From assembly GCA_945901195.1 (NCBI GenBank), contig CAMDKB010000087.1, positions 1-12,477 of the forward strand: DNA of 12,477 bases, given 5' to 3'. Shown one piece after another: positions 1 to 7,013 of the stretch. The translations under genes were made by a program, and so were the position numbers. The stretch comes from Rhizobium sp. Q54. Lineage in GTDB: Bacteria > Pseudomonadota > Alphaproteobacteria > Rhizobiales > Beijerinckiaceae. A model generated the notes under the pieces. The model saw only the letters and a program-made list of their open reading frames with translations, ran no database searches and was not told where the DNA came from. The number at the start of each line of letters is the position of its first letter. Within the stretch, counting starts at the first letter, position 1.

Positions 1-66
1 GGGACGACCCGGAAGCAAATTTTCAATCCGAGCGAATTGATCGTCGCGCAAAGCATGGCGTTCCAT
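1..66 (-). CDS. IS5-family transposase, N-terminal 22 codons only (runs off left edge)
   Basis: Reading the minus strand from an ATG at 66-64 gives 22 codons open to the window edge. The peptide starts MERHALRDDQ and continues into RIENLLPGRP. This is the conserved opening of IS5-group transposases with the DUF4096-type N-terminus, whose usual form is an L-T-D-x-Q-W-x-R-I-x-P-L-L-P-G pattern. A strong ribosome site, AGGAGG on the minus strand (78-73), lies 6 bases before the ATG, so the start is firm. The catalytic DDE domain would lie outside the window, so intactness cannot be judged. The gene points away from the catabolic genes. The family call rests on the short N-terminal pattern, and the exact IS cannot be named. 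Confidence 0.75.
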   Translation of the reverse strand, partial: MERHALRDDQFARIENLLPGRP

Positions 67-128
67 CACAAGCCTCCTTCAGGAAGGCTCCCCATGAATC
101 ACGCTTTCACTGATTTGCGAATCCCTTA
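1..128 (-). mobile_element. End of an IS5-like insertion sequence (left part outside window)
   Basis: The transposase start at 66 is followed outward by about 60 bases, the usual distance from an IS5-group transposase start to the element's terminus. This stretch holds the repeated subterminal words GAATC (96-100), TGATT (111-115) and GAATC (119-123), then CCCTTA. The terminus is therefore probably near 124-128, reading inward as AGGGATTCGCAAATCA. The TTA/TTAA at the junction is compatible with the short TA or TNA-type target sites used by several IS5 subgroups. The exact boundary is inferred, because the other terminal repeat is not in the window. Confidence 0.5.
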
Positions 129-352
129 AATGACGACAGGCCCTAGCAGAAACTACATCTTCTTTCTGTTTTGATTCAGCTTCATCAAATTGGCCTGCAT
201 TTTATGGGATCCCGCCCTCGTAACAATGATCTTTAAAAATGGGCGTGTTTTGTAACAGGTCAGCCCTGTCGTTTTCCCGATAGACCTTCCGTCTTTTCCA
301 GTGAGCGTTTTTGTGCACTGATGGTTCCCAAGCAAATCAAAGAGGGGGGAAA
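129..352. other. Leader region before the catabolic gene row, no gene seen
   Basis: The stretch lies between the IS terminus and the dehydrogenase start. Short reading frames exist on the minus strand, but they have no ribosome site and no family resemblance, so I do not call them. It is more AT-rich than the genes around it (for example 160-205 and 228-255). It contains the palindrome GGGATCCC (206-213) and the inverted repeat ACAGG-N5-CCTGT (255-269). I could not find a -35/-10 pair with good spacing. The promoter for the gene row is presumably here or is supplied by the adjacent IS. Confidence 0.5.
255..269. promoter_or_regulatory. Possible operator: ACAGG-N5-CCTGT inverted repeat
   Basis: Five-base arms ACAGG (255-259) and CCTGT (265-269) flank five bases, about 85 bases before the dehydrogenase start. 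The size and position suit a dimeric regulator site, but such short arms arise easily by chance, and no regulator gene is in the window to pair it with. Confidence 0.2.
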
Positions 353-1147
353 ATGGCTAAACAATTTCTGCTTAAAGGGCGCGTAGCAATTGTCACCGGC
401 GGAGGTGGCGAAATCGGCACAGCTATTGCCCACCGCTATGCCAGCGAAGGCGCAACTGTTCTGGTCGCCGATATAAGTCTCGAAAAGGCCAAAGCCGTAG
501 CCGATGACATCAGAGCCAATGGCGGCCTGGCCGAAGCAAGGGCCCTCGACGTGACTGACCCAGCCCAATGCGAACAGGTCGTAAAATCCACTGTCGAAAT
601 CTTCGGCAAACTGACGACGCTAGCCAATGTCGCCGCTGCAGCCACCCCCCTCGGCACGGTCGAGGAACTTACCCTGGAAAGCTGGCGCACCGCCTTTGAC
701 GTCAATCTCACCGGCATGTTCTTGATGTGCAAATACGCTGTGGGCGAAATGCGCCGCGCGGGTGGGGGCGCCATTGTGAACATTGCATCCTCCCACGGTC
801 ACATCGGCATGCCCAGGCGTCCCGCCTACTGCTCTTCCAAGGGCGCGGTGTTGCAACTTACAAAATGTCTCGCGATCGATTTCGGCAAGGACAATATCCG
901 CGCCAATTCCATTTCGCCGGGCGCGATAGATACCCTGCGCGCGGCTCTGCAGCGTTTCAAAAGTCGCGAGGAGGCCAACGCCGCCAAGGGTCCGGCCTAT
1001 CTCGTTGGGCGCACCGGCAAGACTGAAGAGATAGCGGCAGGCGCAGTCTTTCTTTCAAGCGATGAATCGGCGTTCATGACGGGGACGGACCTGCTGCTGG
1101 ACGGAGGATATCTCGCGTTCAAGGGAACAACGACAAACCCCGTGTAA
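353..1147 (+). CDS. Short-chain dehydrogenase/reductase (SDR family oxidoreductase)
   Basis: A 264-residue classical SDR, likely oxidising an alcohol or cis-diol intermediate with NAD(P)+ in the cytoplasm. The Rossmann glycine motif TGGGGEIG is at 15-22. An acidic residue, D40, ends beta-2, which usually points to NAD rather than NADP. NVAA (92-95) replaces the usual NAAG. The catalytic tetrad is N118, S146, Y159 and K163 (YCSSK), and the SPG loop (188-190) is present. The C-terminus has the common 'sgDeSaFmTGtdLllDGGY' ending. The frame is open further upstream to a TTG at 311, but the ATG at 353 is preceded by a purine-rich site, GAGGGGGG (342-349), and begins the family's normal N-terminus, so I chose it. 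It is first in a row of eight co-directional genes, 175 bases before the next. The substrate is unknown: cis-dihydrodiol dehydrogenation or secondary-alcohol oxidation are both possible. Confidence 0.9.
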   Translation: MAKQFLLKGRVAIVTGGGGEIGTAIAHRYASEGATVLVADISLEKAKAVADDIRANGGLAEARALDVTDPAQCEQVVKSTVEIFGKLTTLANVAAAATPLGTVEELTLESWRTAFDVNLTGMFLMCKYAVGEMRRAGGGAIVNIASSHGHIGMPRRPAYCSSKGAVLQLTKCLAIDFGKDNIRANSISPGAIDTLRAALQRFKSREEANAAKGPAYLVGRTGKTEEIAAGAVFLSSDESAFMTGTDLLLDGGYLAFKGTTTNPV

Positions 1148-1322
1148 AGAATCCGTCATAGCGGAAGGTCTGAACAAAAACGTTGGCCGCTGCCCACTCT
1201 GTGGGAGCGCACCTATCATGAAACTACGCGATTTCATCTGTGCAACAACACACGATATGCTAGCTTGCCACCACGAAATCACCGGAACCAAATAGCGGTG
1301 AACATCCGAGGAGACGCAGAAA
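1148..1322. other. 174-175 base gap between SDR and MetE-like genes
   Basis: This is the largest gap inside the gene row. A small hairpin, CCCAC-TCT-GTGGG (1193-1205), is present without a following T-run, so it is not a standard terminator. The ribosome site GAGGAGA (1308-1314) for the next gene lies at the right end. A second promoter could sit here, but I could not identify one with confidence. Confidence 0.4.
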
Positions 1323-2480
1323 ATGAAGCACAACACGAACAGAATACTTGTGACCAACGCTGGCTCATTGCCGCGTCCCCATGATCTCCTCGATCTGATG
1401 CGTGAAAAGCTTTCGGGCCGCGACTACGACAAGGCCAAATATGACGCGCGCCTTAAAAGCGCTACCGCCGAAATCGTGCACAAGCAGATCGAAGTGGGCG
1501 TCGATATTCCCTCAGATGGCGAAACTTCAAAGCCTGGGTTCTTCTCCTACATTCAGGAACGCCTCACCGGAATCGAAGGCAAACCCCAACGCAAGATGCG
1601 CCTGTTTGCCAAGGAAGTTGACGCATTTCCGGAATATTATGCGGACTATTTTCAACGCGCCATGCTGGGTGGCACCGTTGCGCCTTTTGTGCCCGCATTT
1701 TGCACCGGGCCGGTAAAATACAAGGGAGAAGACATCCTCAAGCGCGATCTCGAAAATCTCAAGAGCGCATTGTCAGGCCAGAAATATGAAGAAGCGTTTG
1801 TTCCGTCAACGGCGCCCAGCGGCGTGGCGCAGAACGAATATTACAAAACCGAGGAAGAGTTTTTTGAAGCGCTCGGTGAAGCCATGCGCGTAGAATACAA
1901 AGCAATTGTTGACGCAGGCTTTTTGCTGCAGGTGGACGATCCCTTCCTGTCGGATATCGTCTATGATTACAAGGACGACGCAAAAATGCTGGCGCGCAAG
2001 GCCGGCATGTATGTCGACTCGATCAACCATGCACTGCGGGGCATACCTGCGGACAAGGTTCGGTTCCACACTTGCTATGGTATTAACGATGGCCCGCGCT
2101 TGCACGAAGCATCGTTGATGGAAGTCATTCCTCACATGTTGAAGATCAACGCGCAGGCGTTCTCGTTCGAGGCAGGAAACGTGCGCCACGAACACGAATA
2201 TCATGTATTCGAAACAGTCAAATTGCAGCCAGGGCAAATCATCATCCCCGGCGTAATCACCCATGCCAGCAATATCATCGAACATCCCGAACTGATCGCT
2301 GAACGGTTGATACGATTTACCAATTTGTGCGGCCGTGAGAACGTGATTGCCGGCGCAGATTGTGGCTTCTCATCGCAGGCAACCTACAAGCCCGAAGTCA
2401 ATCCCAAGGTGATGTGGGAAAAATTCAAGGCTATGTCCGAGGGCGCAGCAATCGCATCAAAGAAGCTTTGGACGAAGTAA
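1323..2480 (+). CDS. Stand-alone MetE C-terminal-domain-like zinc enzyme (cobalamin-independent methionine synthase II family)
   Basis: A 385-residue protein with the UROD/MetE-like barrel. Family members are about half the length of true MetE and lack its N-terminal folate domain. They activate a thiol on zinc and transfer an alkyl group. The family includes methyltransferases and epoxyalkane:coenzyme M transferase. Sequence marks include NAGSLPRP (12-19), PSDGETSKPGFFSY (63-76) and QVDDPFLSD (203-211). Candidate zinc ligands match the MetE pattern: H249 and C251 in HTCYG, E283 in SFEAGN, and C347 in GADCGF. PGVITH (309-314) is also typical. The ATG at 1323 follows GAGGAGA (1308-1314). The next gene begins 5 bases after the stop. 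In this catabolic setting I doubt it makes methionine. Alkyl or demethylation transfer from a pathway intermediate, or thiol conjugation of an electrophile, is inferred only. Confidence 0.85.
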   Translation: MKHNTNRILVTNAGSLPRPHDLLDLMREKLSGRDYDKAKYDARLKSATAEIVHKQIEVGVDIPSDGETSKPGFFSYIQERLTGIEGKPQRKMRLFAKEVDAFPEYYADYFQRAMLGGTVAPFVPAFCTGPVKYKGEDILKRDLENLKSALSGQKYEEAFVPSTAPSGVAQNEYYKTEEEFFEALGEAMRVEYKAIVDAGFLLQVDDPFLSDIVYDYKDDAKMLARKAGMYVDSINHALRGIPADKVRFHTCYGINDGPRLHEASLMEVIPHMLKINAQAFSFEAGNVRHEHEYHVFETVKLQPGQIIIPGVITHASNIIEHPELIAERLIRFTNLCGRENVIAGADCGFSSQATYKPEVNPKVMWEKFKAMSEGAAIASKKLWTK

Positions 2481-2485
2481 ATTCC

Positions 2486-4138
2486 ATGCCGCATGATGCG
2501 CAGGTTATCATCGTTGGCGCTGGGCCGGTTGGCCTTGCTGCAGCGCTGGAACTTGGCTTGCGCGGGATCAACGTGATCATTCTCGAAAAACAGGATCGCG
2601 CGGGCTGGCACCCGCGCGCCAAAACGACCCATGTTCGCACTGTCGAACATATGCGGCGGTGGGGCATAGCCAATCGGCTTCGCGAACTGAGCCCGCTCGC
2701 AGCCAGCAGCCCTCCCGACATAGCGTTCAAGACGAGGCTTTTTGGTTACGAGCTTGCCCGCTTTGAAAACGCATTCTTTACGGCCAACACACGCGATGAG
2801 CGATTTAGCGAACACGCTCAATGGATCCCGCAATACAAGGTCGAGGCCGTACTGCGTGAAAAGCTCTCAACGCTGCCCAACGTCGCTTTACGGCTGGACA
2901 CTGAAGTTACAGGCGTTCTTCCCTCAGCCGAGTGTGTCAGCGTGCAGATCAAGACAGCGTCCAGCGGCACCCCGGAGACGTTGACAGCCGATTATGTGAT
3001 CGGCGCAGACGGCCCCGGCAGCACAATCCGGCGCACGCTTGGCATTGCCATAAAGGGAGACCGTGATCTCGGCAATTTCCTGAATGTCATCATCAAATGC
3101 CCGCAACTCGGACAAATGAAACCGGAACGCGAAGCCTTTATCTATTGGATAGTGAACCCGGAAAGCCCCGGAGCTCTCGGGCTGATGGATGTCGGTGATC
3201 TCTGGGCCTTTGTAACGGTGCTGCGCCCCGGCGAAAAAGAACTTGCGCGGCAAGAAATCTTCAAACGGCTCGAAGCCGCTGTGGGACGACCTGTCGAAGC
3301 CGAGATCATTTCTGTCGACTACTGGACAGCGAGCCGCACAAGCGCAGAGAGCTACGGCGGCGGGCGCATTTTTTTGGCAGGCGATGCGTGTCACGTTCAC
3401 CCACCCTTCGGTGGATACGGCATGAACATGGGCATAGCGGATGCCGTCGATATCAGCTGGAAACTAGGCGCAATGTTGCAAGGCTGGGGTGGCGCACATT
3501 TGCTGACGACCTACGAAACAGAACGCCGTCCGGTCCATGATGCCGTGATGGACGAGGCCGTCAAAAATCTCGCCGTTCAAAGCCAGCACATGCTGCACGA
3601 TAAGCTTGAAGACGATTCTCCCGAAGGCGAAGCCGTCCGGCGGCGCATGGGCGAAGGCATTCAAAAAGCCAAAGCCGCAGAATTTCACACCCTTGGCATT
3701 GTCCTGGGCGTAAACTATTCCGGCTCGTCGATAGTTGTGGCCGATGGCACCAAGCCGCCACCGCTCTCCACAACCTATGAGCCGAGCGCTCATCCGGGCT
3801 GTCTTGCGCCCCATCTGTGGCTGGCTGATGGTTCTTCGCTTTACGATCACTTTGGCGCTGGCTTCACATTGCTTGTCATTGGCGACGACGCAGATGACGA
3901 GTTTATTGGCGCGTTGCAACTCACCTTCGCCGACATGAAGGCTCCCCTGCGCACGATTGCCCCGCGGGAAGCTCGACTGCGTGAACTTTACCGAGCATCT
4001 CTCGTTCTGATACGGCCCGATCAATATGTGGCCTGGCGCGCTGAAGCGCCAGAAATCTCCGCCAGGGAGATCGTTGCGCGTATTTGCGGACATGCTGAAA
4101 ACAGCTACTCCACGGTGAGCCGTATTTCAGCTGAATGA
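2486..4138 (+). CDS. FAD-dependent aromatic-ring hydroxylase (PheA/TfdB-type flavoprotein monooxygenase)
   Basis: A 550-residue group A flavoprotein monooxygenase (PF01494 type) that would use NAD(P)H and O2 to hydroxylate a phenolic ring. It has the dinucleotide motif GAGPVG (11-16) with E34 at the end of beta-2, the DG motif GADGPGSTIRR around D175-G176, and the GD motif in LAGDACHVHPPFGGYGMN with G299-D300. The C-terminal quarter, from about residue 410, matches the thioredoxin-like tail of the phenol hydroxylase/TfdB/MhpA group, including HPGCLAPHLWL and the nearby D-G-S-S-L-Y-D-x-F-G run. The frame stays open upstream to 2360 inside the MetE-like gene, but the FAD motif sits correctly only from the ATG at 2486. 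That ATG starts 5 bases after the previous stop, so translational coupling is likely, since the ribosome site (GGACGAAG, 2470-2477) is weak. The ring substrate cannot be deduced. Confidence 0.9.
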   Translation: MPHDAQVIIVGAGPVGLAAALELGLRGINVIILEKQDRAGWHPRAKTTHVRTVEHMRRWGIANRLRELSPLAASSPPDIAFKTRLFGYELARFENAFFTANTRDERFSEHAQWIPQYKVEAVLREKLSTLPNVALRLDTEVTGVLPSAECVSVQIKTASSGTPETLTADYVIGADGPGSTIRRTLGIAIKGDRDLGNFLNVIIKCPQLGQMKPEREAFIYWIVNPESPGALGLMDVGDLWAFVTVLRPGEKELARQEIFKRLEAAVGRPVEAEIISVDYWTASRTSAESYGGGRIFLAGDACHVHPPFGGYGMNMGIADAVDISWKLGAMLQGWGGAHLLTTYETERRPVHDAVMDEAVKNLAVQSQHMLHDKLEDDSPEGEAVRRRMGEGIQKAKAAEFHTLGIVLGVNYSGSSIVVADGTKPPPLSTTYEPSAHPGCLAPHLWLADGSSLYDHFGAGFTLLVIGDDADDEFIGALQLTFADMKAPLRTIAPREARLRELYRASLVLIRPDQYVAWRAEAPEISAREIVARICGHAENSYSTVSRISAE

Positions 4139-4148
4139 ATTGCTCATC

Positions 4149-4181
4149 GTGAGCCTGTCATACTGCGCTGCAAAGGCTCAC
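4149..4181. repeat. Inverted repeat GTGAGCC / GGCTCAC between monooxygenase and FMN protein genes
   Basis: Perfect 7-base arms, GTGAGCC (4149-4155) and GGCTCAC (4175-4181), enclose 19 bases. A third copy of GTGAGCC lies at 4115-4121 inside the end of the monooxygenase gene, so two alternative hairpins are possible. No T-run follows. It could attenuate or process the transcript, but chance is not excluded. Confidence 0.3.
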
Positions 4182-4225
4182 CTCATGCTGCTCCGAGGCC
4201 CGCGGCACAAGTCCAGGAGGAATGA

Positions 4226-5662
4226 ATGGTGACGTTTCTTGTGATTGTGGCTGTTCTCGTGATCGTCGCTATTGCCGCTATTTATGTTCACGACGTCAAG
4301 CAAACCCAACACACGATCCTGCGCAACTACCCGATTCTCGGGCATTTTCGTTATTTCGCCGAGACTTGGGGCGAATATATGCGGCAGTATCAATATTTGC
4401 CCGATTGGCTCGAACGGCCCTTCAATCGCCTTGAGCGTTCCTGGATTTACCGCTCGGCCAAAAATGTTTCCAACTATATCAGTTTTGGTAGCGCAGCGAC
4501 TCCGAGCTTTGCTTTCAGGAATGCTGCCTTTCCCATACTTGAAGAAGATCGCAAAACTTTTGCAGGCTTGCAGATTGGCGTGACCGAGGGGCCAGGCGCT
4601 TGCGCAATTCCCTATATGGCTAAAAGCTTCTTCAATATATCCGGCATGAGTTACGGCGCGTTGAGCCACGCTGCCGTAACCTCGCTGTCGCGCGGGGCAA
4701 AAATGGCGGGCATTTGGATGAGCACGGGCGAAGGCGGTTTGTCGCCCTTCCACCTCGAGGGTGGCGCAGACATCGTTTTTCAAATCGGCACTGCGAAATA
4801 CGGCGTGTGCGACGATAACGGCGGACTGAGCGAAGAAAGGCTCCGCGTCATCGCAGCAAACGAGACTGTGCGGATGATCGAAGTTAAACTCGCGCAAGGC
4901 GCCAAGCCCGGCAAAGGCGGTGTGCTACCCGCAATCAAAGTGACCAAGGAAATTGCTGCTATCCGGAGCATCCCCGTTGGCAAGGCGTCCATCAGCCCCA
5001 ATCGGCACAAAGATATCGGAAATATCCGTGAGCTCGGTGAATTCGTTGCCCGTGTCCGGCGCATCACCGGCAAGCCAGTCGGCGTAAAGTTCGTTGTGGG
5101 CGATGAGCAATACCTGGACGAATGGTTCGTTGATTGTGTCAAAAACCCGGAAGGCTGCCCCGACTATGTCCATGTGGACGGCGGCGAAGGCGGGACTGGC
5201 GCCGCCCCCGCTGCTCTGGCCGAATCGGTTGGACTGCCAATCACCATTGCGCTGCCACTTGTCGTCTCCGCGCGCGAACGCCACTCCCTTGGCCGGCGCA
5301 TCAGGATCGTGGCCGCAGGCAAGCTGGTCACACCCGACAAGGTCGCGTGGGCGCTGTGCTGCGGCGCGGATTTTGTGGTCAGCGCGCGCGGGTTCATGTT
5401 CTCGCTGGGCTGTATCCAGGCCATGAAATGTGGCAGCGGCAATTGCCCAACGGGCGTCACGGCGTCCGATCCCAGACTTATCAAGGGCCTCGACCCCACC
5501 GACAAGGCGATCCGGGTGATGTTTTATGCGCAGCGTCTGCGCGACGATGTGGAGATGATTGCCCATTCCTGCGGCCTTGTCGGGCCGGAAGATTTTGCGC
5601 CCTGGCATATAACCGAGGTGGAGCGCGGAATCGCAGGGTTCCGCAACACCGGGGCAGAGTGA
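4226..5662 (+). CDS. FMN-binding glutamate synthase-like protein with N-terminal membrane anchor and 3Fe-4S cysteines
   Basis: A 478-residue protein of the glutamate synthase large-subunit FMN domain family (PF01645). It lacks the glutaminase domain, so it is not a complete GOGAT. One hydrophobic segment (about residues 3-20) should anchor it in the inner membrane. The conserved HTILRNYPILGHFRY stretch that follows is usual for this membrane-anchored subfamily. FMN-barrel marks are GEGGLSPFH, KASISPNRH, VHVDGGEGGTGAAP (315-328) and AAGKLVTPDKVAWAL. The cluster cysteines C396, C402 and C407 keep the C-x5-C-x4-C spacing of GltS. The start at 4226 has AGGAGG (4215-4220) at ideal spacing. A nearby ATG at 4222 is in another frame and is not used. 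Relatives include the FMN subunit of N-methylglutamate synthase. Its role among ring-oxidising genes is unknown: amine metabolism or electron transfer are inferences. Confidence 0.85.
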   Translation: MVTFLVIVAVLVIVAIAAIYVHDVKQTQHTILRNYPILGHFRYFAETWGEYMRQYQYLPDWLERPFNRLERSWIYRSAKNVSNYISFGSAATPSFAFRNAAFPILEEDRKTFAGLQIGVTEGPGACAIPYMAKSFFNISGMSYGALSHAAVTSLSRGAKMAGIWMSTGEGGLSPFHLEGGADIVFQIGTAKYGVCDDNGGLSEERLRVIAANETVRMIEVKLAQGAKPGKGGVLPAIKVTKEIAAIRSIPVGKASISPNRHKDIGNIRELGEFVARVRRITGKPVGVKFVVGDEQYLDEWFVDCVKNPEGCPDYVHVDGGEGGTGAAPAALAESVGLPITIALPLVVSARERHSLGRRIRIVAAGKLVTPDKVAWALCCGADFVVSARGFMFSLGCIQAMKCGSGNCPTGVTASDPRLIKGLDPTDKAIRVMFYAQRLRDDVEMIAHSCGLVGPEDFAPWHITEVERGIAGFRNTGAE

Positions 5663-5709
5663 AGCAGAGCTGGGCGATTGACCCTCTCGCATGCTGGTCT
5701 TACTCTGCT
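5663..5709. repeat. Inverted repeat AGCAGAG / CTCTGCT after the FMN protein gene
   Basis: The 7-base arms (5663-5669 and 5703-5709) begin directly after the stop codon and are separated by 33 bases. The right arm is followed by AAAAAA, so a T-run would exist only on the minus strand, where no gene would need it. The long loop makes it a weak structure on the plus strand. The rest of the 109-base gap holds nothing else except the next ribosome site (GGAGGA, 5762-5767). Confidence 0.25.
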
Positions 5710-5771
5710 AAAAAAGCGGTTCGCGGCCATTACCCACCGAGGCCTCTGCCGCCAGTCACCTGGAGGAATAC

Positions 5772-6977
5772 ATGCTCAGCGCAGAAGACAATGCTCTTTT
5801 CACCAAGGTTGGTCCCGGCACCCCATGCGGCGAGCTGTTGCGGCGCTACTGGATGCCGGTTGCGGCCATTAAGGAGCTTACAGACGAAAAGCCCATCAAG
5901 CGCGTGCGCATCATGGGCGAAAATCTCGTTTTGTTTCGCGATGGCAAGGGCAACCTGGGCCTGATACCGGAGCGTTGCCCACACCGGCACGTCTCGCTTT
6001 TCTTCGGCTTTTGCGAGGACGACGGGCTGCGCTGCCCCTATCACGGCTGGAAATTCGACGTGAACGGCAATTGCATCGAGCAGCCGTACGAGCGCCCAAA
6101 TTCTCCCCTGATGAAACAGGCGAAACTACGCTCATATCCTGTGAAGCAACTGGCCGGACTGGTTTTTGCTTATCTCGGCCCGGACCCCGCGCCTCTGTTG
6201 CCCAATTGGGAACTCCTCATCCGCAAGGATGGAACCCGGACCAATGTCATTCTGCCCGTGCACAACAACAACTGGCTCCAGGCGCAGGAGAATTCGCATG
6301 ATCCCACCCATACCTTCTGGCTGCATGCCAAGCTCTTCGAACGGGCGTTGAAGAAACGGCCTCCTGAAGAAGCCAAGAAATGGGCGCCGGACCTAGCTTA
6401 CTTCGGCCGTCCAATCGAAGGTATTGATTTCGAACTCTCCCGCGAGAAAACTTGGACCGGCATCCGTAAGGTGCGCACGTATGGCGGTGACCGCCCGGAA
6501 AAAGAACATGGCCATCCCGCCATTTTCCCGAACATTCTGATCGCCCCGCAGGCAAAATATCTGACCATCCATTTCCGCGTGCCGATCGATGATACCCACA
6601 CGGCCATCTATTGGGTCGAATTTCTTCGCACTGAGGATGGTTCGATTGTCGACCAGAAGGATGAGGATATTTCGCTCGATATCATGACTCATCCACTTCA
6701 GCCGGACGGTGAATACGAACTGCACAACTTTGTCTATCAGGACCAGATGGCCTGGGAGACACAAGGCGCCATCGCCGACCGCACGACCGAGTTGCTCGGC
6801 GCAAGTGACAGGGGCGTCGTGATGTATCGCGACCTCCTGCGCCAGCAAATACGCAAAGTGCAGGAAGGTGGAGAACCAGATGGCGTGGTGCGGGATCCAA
6901 AGTTGAACGAGATTATCCGCTTCACCTACTCACAAGGGCAGGCCCAGTTCGCAGAAGAACTGGCCAGCGCGAAATAA
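5772..6977 (+). CDS. Rieske non-heme iron oxygenase, catalytic subunit (phthalate/vanillate oxygenase-like)
   Basis: A 401-residue aromatic-ring-hydroxylating oxygenase alpha subunit. The N-terminal Rieske [2Fe-2S] ligands are C69, H71, C88 and H91 (C-P-H then C-P-Y-H, 16 residues between). The mononuclear iron site lies in the NNNWLQAQENSHDPTHTFWLH region. H180 and H185 are the likely iron ligands, and D177 is the bridging aspartate to the neighbouring Rieske centre. The C-terminal part contains an E-T-Q-G-x-I-x-D-R-T-x-E-x-L-G-x-S-D-x-G-V pattern typical of phthalate 4,5-dioxygenase and related single-component terminal oxygenases, which form trimers without a beta subunit. The ATG follows GGAGGA (5762-5767). 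The enzyme could dihydroxylate, monohydroxylate or O-demethylate. It needs electrons from a reductase, and none is encoded in the window. Confidence 0.92.
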   Translation: MLSAEDNALFTKVGPGTPCGELLRRYWMPVAAIKELTDEKPIKRVRIMGENLVLFRDGKGNLGLIPERCPHRHVSLFFGFCEDDGLRCPYHGWKFDVNGNCIEQPYERPNSPLMKQAKLRSYPVKQLAGLVFAYLGPDPAPLLPNWELLIRKDGTRTNVILPVHNNNWLQAQENSHDPTHTFWLHAKLFERALKKRPPEEAKKWAPDLAYFGRPIEGIDFELSREKTWTGIRKVRTYGGDRPEKEHGHPAIFPNILIAPQAKYLTIHFRVPIDDTHTAIYWVEFLRTEDGSIVDQKDEDISLDIMTHPLQPDGEYELHNFVYQDQMAWETQGAIADRTTELLGASDRGVVMYRDLLRQQIRKVQEGGEPDGVVRDPKLNEIIRFTYSQGQAQFAEELASAK

Positions 6978-6982
6978 GAGAT

Positions 6983-6999
6983 CATTCGCCCGACGAATG
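6983..6999. repeat. Small hairpin CATTCG-N5-CGAATG between oxygenase and aldolase genes
   Basis: Six-base arms (6983-6988 and 6994-6999) with a 5-base loop fill half of the 36-base gap and end 2 bases before the AGGAGG ribosome site (7002-7007) of the next gene. There is no T-run. A role in RNA processing or in tuning translation is possible, but this is only what the shape suggests. Confidence 0.25.
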
Positions 7000-7013
7000 G
7001 CAGGAGGAAATGC

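Noticed and set aside
153..335. Minus-strand frame of 60 codons in the leader region
   Set aside because: No ribosome site, no recognisable motif and low-complexity basic composition.
2360..2485. Upstream extension of the FAD monooxygenase frame inside the MetE-like gene
   Set aside because: The extra 42 residues are the +1 reading of the MetE-like gene's conserved C-terminal coding sequence, and they would displace the FAD-binding GAGPVG motif from its normal N-terminal place. The ATG at 2486 is the natural start.
5134..5964. Long plus-strand frame of about 276 codons overlapping the FMN protein and Rieske genes
   Set aside because: It is rich in Arg, Cys and Pro in the way of an out-of-frame reading of GC-rich genes, resembles no family, and overlaps two well-supported genes.
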